8,319 bases of DNA, from NCBI GenBank assembly GCA_964431685.1, contig CAYSLA010000154.1:1-8319 (forward strand), written 5' to 3'. This stretch comes from CAYSLA01 sp964431685 (GTDB taxonomy: Bacteria > Armatimonadota > UBA5829). Under the pieces are notes generated by a model. That model worked only from the letters and a program-made list of their open reading frames with translations, did not search any database and had not been told where the DNA came from. Positions 1-6,768 of the stretch are shown here, in pieces; position 1 is the first letter of the stretch, and every line of letters begins with the position of its first letter. Position numbers and translations under genes: made by a program.

Positions 1-2
1 CT

Positions 3-416
3 GAACTGAACATCGCGCCGCAGTTGGCTGTCACTAGTGCTGTTGCGAGCGCCGGAGTCAGCCTTACTGAGGGCGAGGATACCGCGCCCAGTGCCACAAT
101 TGCCGGGAACTTCCCCAATAATAAGATATGGCGGGCCACATACAACGATACGATGGTCTATGCCGACCTGGTGTCCGGATGGAGCCTGGTCAACGATACG
201 GACACCAGCTCGGAGATCGCAAACGGGCCAATCGCGGTGCCAGTAAGCAAGATTGCCCTTGACTACAGTTTTTCCCTTACCAACCACGATGTGGCCAGCG
301 GGACGGGGCGATTCCGTGTTGTGGGCGAGCCCGTACCCGAGCCAGGCAGCATACTTGCTCTTGTCGGTGGCGGCCTGGGTATAGCCGGGTTTGCCCTAAG
401 GAGAAGACGTTCCTGA
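3..416 (+). CDS. PEP-CTERM sorting-domain protein, C-terminal part (5' end outside window)
   Basis: The frame is open from the left edge to the TGA at 414-416, giving about 137 residues of a longer protein; any start inside the window is probably spurious. The last ~27 residues form a classic PEP-CTERM tail: the VPEPGS motif, then a hydrophobic Gly/Ala/Leu-rich segment (start ILALVGGGLG), then a basic RRRR cluster and a terminal Ser. In known systems this tail is recognised by an exosortase (EpsH/XrtA family), which processes secreted proteins linked to exopolysaccharide and the cell surface. The part before the tail is rich in Thr, Ser, Asp and Asn with short alternating hydrophobic stretches, compatible with a secreted beta-rich domain, but I recognise no named domain. 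No exosortase gene lies in the window. The tail is near certain; the function of the visible domain is unknown. Confidence 0.9.
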   Translation, partial: ELNIAPQLAVTSAVASAGVSLTEGEDTAPSATIAGNFPNNKIWRATYNDTMVYADLVSGWSLVNDTDTSSEIANGPIAVPVSKIALDYSFSLTNHDVASGTGRFRVVGEPVPEPGSILALVGGGLGIAGFALRRRRS

Positions 417-418
417 CA

Positions 419-438
419 GGGGCAGTTACGCTGTCCCC
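419..438. terminator. Weak bulged hairpin between convergent gene ends
   Basis: GGGG-CAG at 419-425 can pair with CTG-T-CCCC at 431-438 around a TTACG loop, with one bulged T at 434. It overlaps the stop codon of the minus-strand oxidoreductase and begins 2 bases after the stop of the PEP-CTERM gene, so it could serve both convergent genes. Neither strand has a U-rich tail, so it is not a canonical intrinsic terminator. Confidence 0.25.
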
Positions 439-1832
439 ACGTTGACTCCCTGTTCCACGGCCGCACTCTTCACGTCATCGGCTGGCAGACTTGCCGCACG
501 TACGCCCCTGTCCGCTGCCATGGCCGCGGCAATACCGGCGCCCTGTCCCATCACCATGCACGAGGTCATCGAACGCAGCACTGAGCAGAACCGGCCCGCG
601 ACGAGCAGGTTGTCCGCCTTCCTCGGCACGAGCATCCTGAGTGGAATATCCGCACCGCGCACTGCTTTCATTGCCACGTCCGGATCCCAGTGCGCGAAGT
701 TCGCCCACCTGCCCACGCAGTCCTCGTGCCTGGTTCCATGCGCGAGGTCCTGCTTCGTGAACTCAGCCTCGCAATCTATGGCGACACTTCCGCGCACGCC
801 AGCATCAGCCGCAATCTCGAGTATCTTCGACTTCTCAAACCCAGGGAACCGCCTGATGACTTCGTGGAAGTATTCCCGGCTGCGCTTGTGGCCGACCATC
901 TCAAACTCGGAGACAGCCCGGGCGTCGCTTCCGTCAAAGCACTTCGCCGAGGCCCAGACATCTACGATGTCCGTCCCCGCGGTCCCTTCGATCCCCTGAA
1001 TGTCCACGCCCCACATTCCGTCCCTGAGTTCATTCTTGGCAGCGTAGTCGTGGAATTCCAGTTCATCCCGACCTAATACGCCGTTTCTGACGGCGTCGTC
1101 GTAGATATCGCGGAATATGTTGAGGTTGCCGAGATAGCTCCCGGCGAAACCAAACAGAAGCAGGTAGCCCCTGTTGTAGTAGTTATCGATAACGTCTTCG
1201 TAGGCGTAGTCCCCGCCCATGGAAGGGTCCAGGCGCTCACGGTTCGCTTTCACGTACTCCATCAGCGCATCCTGGTCGACACCGCCGACTCTCATCATCA
1301 GCGAGTGCCCGCCGGCGTGCGTGCAGCGATGGATGTTGGCCCTGCGGCAAATATCCAGGTCGCCGGTGCAGTCGACGTACTGAGATGCCTCGACCACCTG
1401 TCGGCCGCTCTTGTTCTCCATATTCAGTCCCTTAACTAACCGATACTCGAACACCGGATCGCATGCCATGGTGTGCGTGAGGATATCCACTTTCGCATCC
1501 AAGAGTAGGTCGATCAACAGGCCCTTGCAGTCTTCCGGTTCGAACACCATCTTGTACGGCGCGGTCTCCATCTTGAGGGCCGCCGGGTGTCCGCTGCCCA
1601 TCTCGATGAGCTTGCGATGGATCTCCCAGGGAATGCCGGTGATCACGTGTTCACCCAAGCCGTCCCAGAACCGCCCCTTGACCCCCCAACTCACCATCAA
1701 GCCGCTGGTCGCGGTGCCTCCCAGGACCCCATTGCGCTCCAGCATTAGCGTCTTCGCGCCTTTTCTAGCCGAAGCGAGGGCCGCAGCGCATCCTGCCGTA
1801 CCGGCGCCGGCTACTGCCACGTCATATTTCAT
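426..1832 (-). CDS. FAD-dependent oxidoreductase (PF12831-type flavoprotein)
   Basis: This is a 468-residue flavoprotein, a usual length for this family. The N-terminus holds a Rossmann dinucleotide fold: GAGTAG at residues 9-14 after a beta strand, with an acidic residue (Glu32) ending the second strand for the FAD ribose, then the GVLGGTATSGL stretch (35-45) typical of FAD_oxidored proteins. A second FAD-contact motif, DCTGD, lies at 154-158. Near the C-terminus are VPRKADNLLVAGR (402-414) and GQGAGIAAA (429-437), which close the FAD site. There is no signal peptide or membrane segment, so it is predicted to be cytoplasmic. The ATG at 1832 directly precedes the Rossmann strand; a purine run (GGAGGGG, complement of 1849-1855) lies upstream but at a long 16-base spacing. 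It follows pheA by 65 bases on the same strand and may be co-transcribed. The substrate cannot be read from sequence; family members are often annotated only as FAD-dependent oxidoreductase. Confidence 0.9.
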   Translation of the reverse strand: MKYDVAVAGAGTAGCAAALASARKGAKTLMLERNGVLGGTATSGLMVSWGVKGRFWDGLGEHVITGIPWEIHRKLIEMGSGHPAALKMETAPYKMVFEPEDCKGLLIDLLLDAKVDILTHTMACDPVFEYRLVKGLNMENKSGRQVVEASQYVDCTGDLDICRRANIHRCTHAGGHSLMMRVGGVDQDALMEYVKANRERLDPSMGGDYAYEDVIDNYYNRGYLLLFGFAGSYLGNLNIFRDIYDDAVRNGVLGRDELEFHDYAAKNELRDGMWGVDIQGIEGTAGTDIVDVWASAKCFDGSDARAVSEFEMVGHKRSREYFHEVIRRFPGFEKSKILEIAADAGVRGSVAIDCEAEFTKQDLAHGTRHEDCVGRWANFAHWDPDVAMKAVRGADIPLRMLVPRKADNLLVAGRFCSVLRSMTSCMVMGQGAGIAAAMAADRGVRAASLPADDVKSAAVEQGVNVGTA

Positions 1833-1897
1833 AGTCTGTCCACAGCTTCCCCTCCGAGCTCATGCCTTGCTAGTGTGAGGCTTCGATTTCTCCCAGG

Positions 1898-2962
1898 CTA
1901 CTCGGCCTCAGGATAGCTTCCCAGCACCTTCACAAAGAGAGCCAAGTGGCCAAGTTGTTCAAGGGCGCTCTGCACGTTGGCGTCCTTCTCGTGCCCCTGT
2001 ACGTCCACGAAGAATATGTACTCCCAGGGCATCTGTTTGGTCGGCCGGGATTCGATCATGGTCATGTTGAGCCCTACGTTTTCGAACACGCTAAGAGCCT
2101 TGTAGAGAGAACCTGACTTGTGGGGTACGCTGAATGCAATGCTTGTCTTGTCTTTGCCGCACGGTTCCGGTTTGACATAGCCGACCACCATAAACCGGGT
2201 CTTGTTGTGCGGGTTGTCCTCAATTCCTGCGGCCACGATGTTCAATCCGTATTCTTTGGCCGCAAGGCTGCTTGCAATGGCCGCGCTGGTGGGGTAGCCT
2301 TCGCACATTTTCGCGCCCTTGGACGTGCTGGATACCTCCAGGACTTCAACTCCGGGCAAGTTTGTGGCCAGCCAGTTCCGGCACTGTGCGATGGCCTGCG
2401 GCATCGAATACACCCTGCGAACGTGCGTCACGTCGTCTCCGCAAGAAAGAAGGTTGTGCGATATTGGGGCGTTGACCTCGGCGCATATCCGCAGATCGGA
2501 GATCAGGAACATGTCCAATGTGTGGCTCACTATTCCTTCGGTTGAATTCTCCACGGGCACTACACCGTAGTTGGCTTCCTTGCGTTCTACCGCGCTGAAG
2601 ACGTCGGGTATTGTGTTAGCGGGATGGAAGTCGGTGGACTCGCCGAACTTCAAGATGCTGGCAATATGCGTGTAGCTGCCTGCCGGGCCGAGATAGGCCA
2701 CCATTATGGGTTTTTCCAGAGCGCGACACGCCGAAATGACCTCTCGGAAGACGGCGGCCATACTCCGGTCGCTCAGCGGCCCGCGGTTTCTTTCCAGGAC
2801 GCCTGCGAGGACCTGCTTCTCGCGCTCCGGAGCAAAAATGCTCTTGTCGCCCCGGCTCTTCATACTGCCTATCTCGATTGCGCACTCCGCCCGTCGGTTG
2901 ATAAGATCCACCAACTGGGAGTCTATATCATCTATGTTCTTCCTCAAATCGGCTATATCCAC
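1898..2962 (-). CDS. pheA: Bifunctional chorismate mutase / prephenate dehydratase (P-protein)
   Basis: The 354-residue protein catalyses two successive steps to phenylalanine: chorismate to prephenate, then prephenate to phenylpyruvate. Residues 1-85 are an AroQ-type chorismate mutase; aligned to the E. coli domain with a constant offset of four, Arg7, Arg24, Lys35, Arg47 and Glu48 match its active-site Arg11, Arg28, Lys39, Arg51 and Glu52. Residues ~88-265 are prephenate dehydratase, starting VAYLGPAGSYTH and ending with the catalytic KTRFMVVG segment (TRF at 255-257). Residues ~272-354 are an ACT domain with the Phe-binding ESRP motif (304-307) and a GSL loop (284-286) where GAL is usual, so feedback inhibition by phenylalanine is expected. 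The start is GTG at 2962; CAGGGG (complement of 2971-2976) lies 8 bases upstream, and no in-frame ATG is nearby. The protein is cytoplasmic and full length. The fused architecture is common in Gram-negative bacteria. Confidence 0.96.
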   Translation of the reverse strand: MDIADLRKNIDDIDSQLVDLINRRAECAIEIGSMKSRGDKSIFAPEREKQVLAGVLERNRGPLSDRSMAAVFREVISACRALEKPIMVAYLGPAGSYTHIASILKFGESTDFHPANTIPDVFSAVERKEANYGVVPVENSTEGIVSHTLDMFLISDLRICAEVNAPISHNLLSCGDDVTHVRRVYSMPQAIAQCRNWLATNLPGVEVLEVSSTSKGAKMCEGYPTSAAIASSLAAKEYGLNIVAAGIEDNPHNKTRFMVVGYVKPEPCGKDKTSIAFSVPHKSGSLYKALSVFENVGLNMTMIESRPTKQMPWEYIFFVDVQGHEKDANVQSALEQLGHLALFVKVLGSYPEAE

Positions 2963-3123
2963 TGCTATGACCCCTGTTCAAGATACCTTAATACGGTGTT
3001 AGGCGTTGGGCGGAGTGATTCCTTCCCCGACAGGACGCGATTTTGCCGTGAGCTTAACCCAGGGGAGCCATATCGGCGAAATGCTAGTTGCAACGAGACT
3101 GGATATCGGTTAAACTGCAGTAG

Positions 3124-3129
3124 TATAGT
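3124..3129 (+). promoter_or_regulatory. Possible -10 box for the substrate-binding protein gene
   Basis: TATAGT matches five of six bases of the sigma-70 -10 consensus. No convincing -35 is seen at 16-18 bases upstream and there is no TG extension. If used, transcription would start near 3136 and the 5' leader would contain the whole structured element at 3153-3246. Support is weak and mainly positional. Confidence 0.2.
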
Positions 3130-3152
3130 GGGATCGTGGTAACAGAGCAAGA

Positions 3153-3246
3153 CTGTGGTGCCCCTATTCCAGTTTGCGTTTGAACGGAGCAGACAAAGGC
3201 GCCACCGTGCAGGCAATCCGGAACTTGATTGCCGGACTGCACCACA
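3153..3246 (+). promoter_or_regulatory. Candidate structured RNA leader with mutually exclusive helices
   Basis: Three pairings can be read directly. TGTGGTGC (3154-3161) is the exact complement of GCACCACA (3239-3246) and could close a multi-branched fold. GTGGTGCC (3155-3162) can instead pair with GGCGCCAC (3198-3205), 8 bp with one G-U. A hairpin GTGCAG-GCAATC (3207-3218) pairs with GATTGC (3227-3232) and CTGCAC (3237-3242) around an 8-base loop with a 4-base bulge. The first helix excludes the second and also invades the base of the hairpin, a switch-like layout. The element ends about 20 bases before the Shine-Dalgarno of a BtuF-like gene, where a cobalamin riboswitch might be expected, but the conserved B12 box is not recognisable. 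No U-tract terminator is seen. The rest of the 318-base gap between pheA and this gene (2963-3280) holds no gene I can support. Confidence 0.35.
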
Positions 3247-3280
3247 AGTGATAGGACATTCATTGCAGGTGATTGGCATA

Positions 3281-4201
3281 ATGAGCCACATATCCGGAGC
3301 TGCACAGAAATGCAGGAACGGCATCGCCACGTTGGTTGCCGGGTGGTTGATCTGGGCTATCGTTGGGCTATCGTTCGCATCCGTGGCGGCTTCGCAAGCG
3401 CAGGCGTATCCGGTCAAGATCAAGGACGGGCGTGGGAAGACGGTAACAATCCGGGCCAGACCACGGCGTATCGTATCGCTTGCCCCAAACAACACCGAGA
3501 TACTCTTCGCTATAGGCGCTGGGCCGCGCGTGGTCGGAGTGACCAGGTTCTGCAACTACCCGGCAAGCGCGGCGAAAGTGAAGAAGGTCGGCGACATGAC
3601 CACCAATGTTGAGGCGGTCCTGGCGCTGAAGCCCGACCTTGTGGTGGCGCACGCATTTGTCAATCCAGCCGCCGTAGCACAGCTCGACAAGCTGGGGGTG
3701 ACCGTCTTTGCGGTAAACCCGGAGACCGCTGGGCAAGTTGTCCGTGACATCGAAACACTGGGGAACGTGGTCGGTAGACCGAAGACCGCCAAGGAATTGG
3801 CTGACCGGATGCGCTCGCAGCTTGCGGAGGTGCGCAGGCAGCGGGCCGGCAAGCCGGCGACGAAGGTGCTGTCGGTTGTTCAGACAGACCCTCTGTGGGT
3901 GTCAGGCCCCAAGACGTTTACCGATGAGATTCTCAAGCTGGCAAACGGACGAAATGTCGCCTATGACGCGAGGCCTGGGTTTGTCCAGTTCTCGGAAGAA
4001 CTGGCGCTGAGCCGCAATCCCGACGTGATCATCGTGGGCACGAAATCTGACGTGAAGTACTTTCTGACCAGCCCGAAGTGGAAGACCATATCGGCGGTCC
4101 GGCATCGGCGGGTCTACTACATAGTGGGCGATCTACTCGTCCGACCCGGCCCCAGACTCGTCCAGGGCGCGCGCGAAGTGGCACAGAAGTTATCGCTGTA
4201 G
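3281..4201 (+). CDS. ABC transporter substrate-binding protein, BtuF/TroA-like helical-backbone type
   Basis: The 306-residue exported protein belongs to the helical-backbone metal/cobalamin/siderophore receptor superfamily. Its N-terminal lobe opens with PRRIVSLAPNNTEILFAIGA (61-80) and VGVTRFCNYP (85-94), followed by the VGDMTTNVEAVLALKPDLVVA block (103-123), a layout typical of cobalamin and ferric-siderophore binding proteins. A long helix links the lobes (~167-190) and the second lobe contains PLWVSGPKTFTDEIL (204-218). Residues 1-42 form a signal peptide with cleavage after AQA before YPVKI; there is no lipobox, so it is probably free in the periplasm. The ATG at 3281 was chosen because AGGTG (3267-3271) lies 9 bases upstream and the signal peptide begins there; the frame is open upstream to 3155 but that part looks non-coding. 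Permease and ATPase genes are absent from the window. An 11-bp tandem duplication lies in the signal-peptide coding region. The ligand (cobalamin, haem or siderophore) is not determinable. Confidence 0.88.
   Translation: MSHISGAAQKCRNGIATLVAGWLIWAIVGLSFASVAASQAQAYPVKIKDGRGKTVTIRARPRRIVSLAPNNTEILFAIGAGPRVVGVTRFCNYPASAAKVKKVGDMTTNVEAVLALKPDLVVAHAFVNPAAVAQLDKLGVTVFAVNPETAGQVVRDIETLGNVVGRPKTAKELADRMRSQLAEVRRQRAGKPATKVLSVVQTDPLWVSGPKTFTDEILKLANGRNVAYDARPGFVQFSEELALSRNPDVIIVGTKSDVKYFLTSPKWKTISAVRHRRVYYIVGDLLVRPGPRLVQGAREVAQKLSL
3354..3375 (+). repeat. Perfect 11-bp tandem duplication within signal-peptide codons
   Basis: GGGCTATCGTT occurs twice with no gap (3354-3364 and 3365-3375). Because 11 is not a multiple of three, the two copies are read in different frames, giving WAIV and then GLSF, both hydrophobic and both acceptable in the signal-peptide core. 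Gain or loss of one copy would shift the frame. Confidence 0.9.
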
Positions 4202-4266
4202 AGCTGCTGCTCCGTATTCCCTGAGGCGTACATCGTGTCTGCGGTCGGTGGTGCACAGGGCCGACC

Positions 4267-4275
4267 TGGTATAAT
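4267..4275 (+). promoter_or_regulatory. Extended -10 promoter for dinB
   Basis: TGG-TATAAT is a perfect extended -10 (TGnTATAAT). The bases 17 or 18 upstream (around 4247-4252, GGTGGT) do not resemble a -35, which extended -10 promoters can tolerate. Transcription would begin near 4282, about 40 bases before the proposed dinB start at 4322. No LexA-type operator was recognised around it. Confidence 0.6.
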
Positions 4276-4308
4276 GGAGTGGTCTTGACCAGCCGTATCA
4301 CGATCGCC

Positions 4309-4312
4309 GGAG
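4309..4312 (+). promoter_or_regulatory. Shine-Dalgarno that places the dinB start at ATC 4322
   Basis: GGAG at 4309-4312 is followed by 9 bases and then ATC at 4322-4324, the position where a start codon should sit. The first in-frame ATG (4358) is 45 bases beyond the GGAG and has no Shine-Dalgarno of its own (the preceding bases are pyrimidine-rich, TTTCTTCTC). The site therefore argues for initiation at 4322. Confidence 0.6.
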
Positions 4313-4321
4313 CTAAGAACC

Positions 4322-5521
4322 ATCGACACTTCAGAACGGACCGTATTTCTTCTCGATATGGATGCGTTCTTTGCCAGTGTGGAGGAGCGTGAGAACCCTG
4401 AGCTTGCAGGCAAACCTGTTATTGTCGTCGGCAGCGCAAGTCCTCGGTCGGTAGTCTGTGCCGCCAACTATGAGGTGCGCAAGTATGGAGTGCATTCGGC
4501 GATGCCATTCACCCAGGCGATGCGACTGTGCCCGAACGCACAGGTCATCACCGCCCACCCAACGATCTACCGCGAGACCTCTCGCCACGTGTTTGCCATC
4601 TGCGAGACCTTCACCGACCTCATCGAGATATCCTCGATCGATGAGTGCTATATGAACATGACCCCCACCGCGGAGCGATTCGGAGGTCCCATTGAGGCGG
4701 CACGCGCGCTCAAGAACAAGATACTTGAGGCCGAGAGACTGACCTGCACCATCGGCATCGGCTCGAACAAGATGCTGGCCAAACTCGCTGCCGGGATGAA
4801 GAAGCCGGACGGACTGTCGCAGATTACCGCCGACGATATCGACCGCATTTTCGCGAGTCTGCCAGTGTCCCAATTGCACGGGATCGGCGAGAAGACCGCG
4901 CTCAGACTCGAATCCATCGGCATCACTACGGCGGCGGCGCTGGGAAACGCGAACAGGGCCACGCTGCGCCGAATGTTCGGCAAGTACGGTGACAGACTGG
5001 CCGACATGGGCCGTGGGATCGACGAATCCCCCGTCGTGCCGTACTACGACAGCCCGCCGCCTAGGTCGATAAGCCACGAGCACACTCTTGACAGCAATAC
5101 TCGCGACACGGAGCTTCTGAAGCGCACGTTGCACTATCTATCGGAAAGAGTGGCCTCCCGCCTCCGGAAGAAGGGGCTGTCTGCCAGAACGGTCGGGCTC
5201 ACGCTGCGGTTCGACAACCTTCAGAGGATTACCCGGAGCAAGACGCTGGTCGAGGCCACGGACGATGGTCTTGAGATTTACCATGCCGTCGGGGAGTTGT
5301 TGGATGAAGCCCTGGAGAACCCCAGACCGGTGCGTCTGATCGGAGTCGCCACAGGTAACCTCGCGTCAGGGACGTCTCAACAGAACCTCTTTGACGACAC
5401 CAGGAAGAAACGCCTCAGCGTTGTGGTGGACGCCCTTAACGAGAAGATGGGCAAGATCGCGGTCAAACCGGCATCGCTGGTCGATTCGGTTCAGAACGAC
5501 CACATCACGTTTCGCGGATGA
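4322..5521 (+). CDS. dinB: DNA polymerase IV (Y-family translesion polymerase)
   Basis: A Y-family polymerase that extends past damaged template bases. Numbered from 4322 it has 399 residues, beginning TSERTVFLLDMDAFFASVEE from residue 3. The metal-binding acids are Asp12 (in LLDMD), and Asp107 and Glu108 (in SIDECY); the 95-residue spacing equals that of Asp8-Asp103 in E. coli Pol IV. Phe17 is the expected steric gate. GIGSNKMLAKLAAGMKKPDG follows in the palm, then a helix-hairpin-helix (LHGIGEKTALRLESIGI) in the thumb, the little finger opening with SHEHTL, and a QQNLF sliding-clamp binding motif at 353-357. The only in-frame ATG near the 5' end (4358) would remove beta strand 1 and catalytic Asp12, and no ATG, GTG or TTG exists between the stop at 4286-4288 and 4358. 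Upstream signals favour ATC 4322, so either a rare ATC start or a base change of ATG is implied. It is flanked upstream by its own promoter and downstream by a hairpin element. Confidence 0.92.
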   Translation: MDTSERTVFLLDMDAFFASVEERENPELAGKPVIVVGSASPRSVVCAANYEVRKYGVHSAMPFTQAMRLCPNAQVITAHPTIYRETSRHVFAICETFTDLIEISSIDECYMNMTPTAERFGGPIEAARALKNKILEAERLTCTIGIGSNKMLAKLAAGMKKPDGLSQITADDIDRIFASLPVSQLHGIGEKTALRLESIGITTAAALGNANRATLRRMFGKYGDRLADMGRGIDESPVVPYYDSPPPRSISHEHTLDSNTRDTELLKRTLHYLSERVASRLRKKGLSARTVGLTLRFDNLQRITRSKTLVEATDDGLEIYHAVGELLDEALENPRPVRLIGVATGNLASGTSQQNLFDDTRKKRLSVVVDALNEKMGKIAVKPASLVDSVQNDHITFRG

Positions 5522-5538
5522 TCACGTACACAAGCCCA

Positions 5539-5607
5539 GTAGGCAGGACACTTTTGTCCTGCTCGGCTTGCCGGTTCCGTTCAGCCAGACAGGAGTGTCT
5601 GGCCTAC
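5539..5607. repeat. Paired-hairpin palindromic element (REP/BIME-like) between convergent genes
   Basis: Hairpin 1 is GCAGGACA (5543-5550), loop CTTT, TGTCCTGC (5555-5562). Hairpin 2 is GCCAGACA (5584-5591), loop GGAG, TGTCTGGC (5596-5603). The element is bounded by GTAGGC (5539-5544) and its complement GCCTAC (5602-5607). The left 24 bases and the reverse complement of the right 24 bases agree at 18 positions; of the six differences, four form two compensated base pairs and two fall in the loop. This is the pattern of two inverted copies of one repetitive extragenic palindrome. It lies 17 bases after the dinB stop and 31 bases before the end of the convergent sialidase gene, where it could also act as a bidirectional terminator, though no long U-tract follows either hairpin. 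The remaining bases of this gap show no gene. Confidence 0.75.
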
Positions 5608-5638
5608 CGGTGTTGCATAAGTCAGAGACCAGCCTTCT

Positions 5639-6763
5639 CTATCCGCGCGTCTCGATCCCGGTCCAGTTGATTCCCGACCGCCCTCCCACGACGCACCAGT
5701 ATACCACCATATACTTGTTTGCTCCGAGGCTGACTACTGACGGCGCCCCGAACTGGAAGTCAGTAACGGCATAGCTGTCACTCGAGATTGTGCTCTCGGT
5801 CTTAACCTGCGGTTCAAAAACCGCGGCATCGGAGACCAGTTCGCAAGCGGTGTCGGTCACCCGGCAGACAAGTGCTCTGACGCCGACCGGTGTCTTGCGG
5901 TGGTTGTAGGCGAACAGCACCCTGTCGCCGCCCAGCGGCATCGGCCAGCCCGTCTGACCGGCCACCGGCAGCGGTGCGGGCGCGCTCCACGAGATTCCGC
6001 CGTCGTCGCTCAGCGCGTACCTGTTGTTGATGTCCTGGTCGCTCTGCCAGTCATGCACCCAGCAAGTCGCGATCAGCCTTCCACTCGCCATCTCGGCTAT
6101 TCGGCATTCCCAGTAACCTATCCTGTCGCTGGGGTCGTGGAAGATGGTGACTGGCGCGCTCCAGCTCCGGCCATTGTCCGAAGAGCGTATCACCATGATC
6201 TGGTGTCCGTAGGGTGACGTCCCATCCCACTGCTTCCACGTGGAGAATGAGATAAGCAGATCGCCATTGCCCAGCGTTACGACTCCCGTGGGTATCTCAA
6301 GCGGTGAATCCACGCCGTGCTCCACTTTCTGCGCAGCGGTCCACGTCCTTGCACCATCGTCTGATCGTCGCAGCAGCATCGAGTTGCGGCGCATTCCGCA
6401 CGTCTCAGGGTGTACTATCGGCGCGTCCGGCGCATCAGGGTCTATCGGCCAGTGAGCGCTCAGGCAAAACACCGTTGAGCCCGGGCCTCGGCTGATGAAG
6501 CCCGTCTCGGTATATGTCGGAGCGGACGAAGCCGCGCGGCCCGAGTCCACAGGCCCCTGCATCGACCAGGTTCGTCCGCCGTCGACTGATCTTGTGATCA
6601 CCGGATGGCTGTCCGGAGTCTCCAACGCCTCACCTGCCACAAAGGAGCAGACGAACTCGTTTTCGGAGAGTCTGACGACGCGCGGGTAGTAGCCCTGCAG
6701 ACCGGACGCCGATCGGTAGACTACTCCTCCGGATACCACGTCAAAACTGGATTGTTCTGCCAT
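5639..6763 (-). CDS. Sialidase-fold (BNR/Asp-box) protein, cytoplasmic
   Basis: The 374-residue protein is a six-bladed beta-propeller candidate of the sialidase superfamily. Four Asp boxes (S-x-D-x-G-x-[TS]-W) are visible: SVDGGRTW (59-66), SDDGARTW (134-141), SSDNGRSW (194-201) and SDDGGISW (252-259), at spacings of 75, 60 and 58 residues, as expected for consecutive blades. YYPRVVRL (25-32) near the N-terminus may provide an arginine equivalent to the sialidase triad, but I cannot assign the full Arg/Tyr/Glu/Asp catalytic set. There is no signal peptide, so the protein is predicted to be intracellular, unlike most true secreted sialidases. The ATG at 6763 has GAGGT (complement of 6771-6775) 7 bases upstream, inside the end of the preceding M24 remnant. 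Proteins of this type are usually annotated exo-alpha-sialidase, but enzymatic activity on sialic acid is unproven. It probably depends on the promoter at 6908-6916. Confidence 0.85.
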   Translation of the reverse strand: MAEQSSFDVVSGGVVYRSASGLQGYYPRVVRLSENEFVCSFVAGEALETPDSHPVITRSVDGGRTWSMQGPVDSGRAASSAPTYTETGFISRGPGSTVFCLSAHWPIDPDAPDAPIVHPETCGMRRNSMLLRRSDDGARTWTAAQKVEHGVDSPLEIPTGVVTLGNGDLLISFSTWKQWDGTSPYGHQIMVIRSSDNGRSWSAPVTIFHDPSDRIGYWECRIAEMASGRLIATCWVHDWQSDQDINNRYALSDDGGISWSAPAPLPVAGQTGWPMPLGGDRVLFAYNHRKTPVGVRALVCRVTDTACELVSDAAVFEPQVKTESTISSDSYAVTDFQFGAPSVVSLGANKYMVVYWCVVGGRSGINWTGIETRG

Positions 6764-6768
6764 TCAAG

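Noticed and set aside
2963..3000. Possible pheA -10 boxes on the minus strand (TATTAA, TATCTT)
   Set aside because: Each matches only four of six consensus bases and neither has a -35 or a TG extension, so I do not call a promoter.
3155..3280. In-frame 42-residue N-terminal extension of the substrate-binding protein starting at GTG 3155
   Set aside because: The extension is basic and low in protein-like character, lacks a Shine-Dalgarno, and overlaps the structured leader; a good Shine-Dalgarno and signal peptide begin at ATG 3281.
4202..4214. GAGC-TGCT-GCTC mini-hairpin after the substrate-binding protein stop
   Set aside because: It has a four-bp stem with no U-tract, too weak to call a terminator.
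4331..5134. Long open frame on the minus strand opposite dinB (267 codons)
   Set aside because: It lies antisense to a gene with full family motifs and shows no recognisable domain; the length is explained by GC-rich codon bias.
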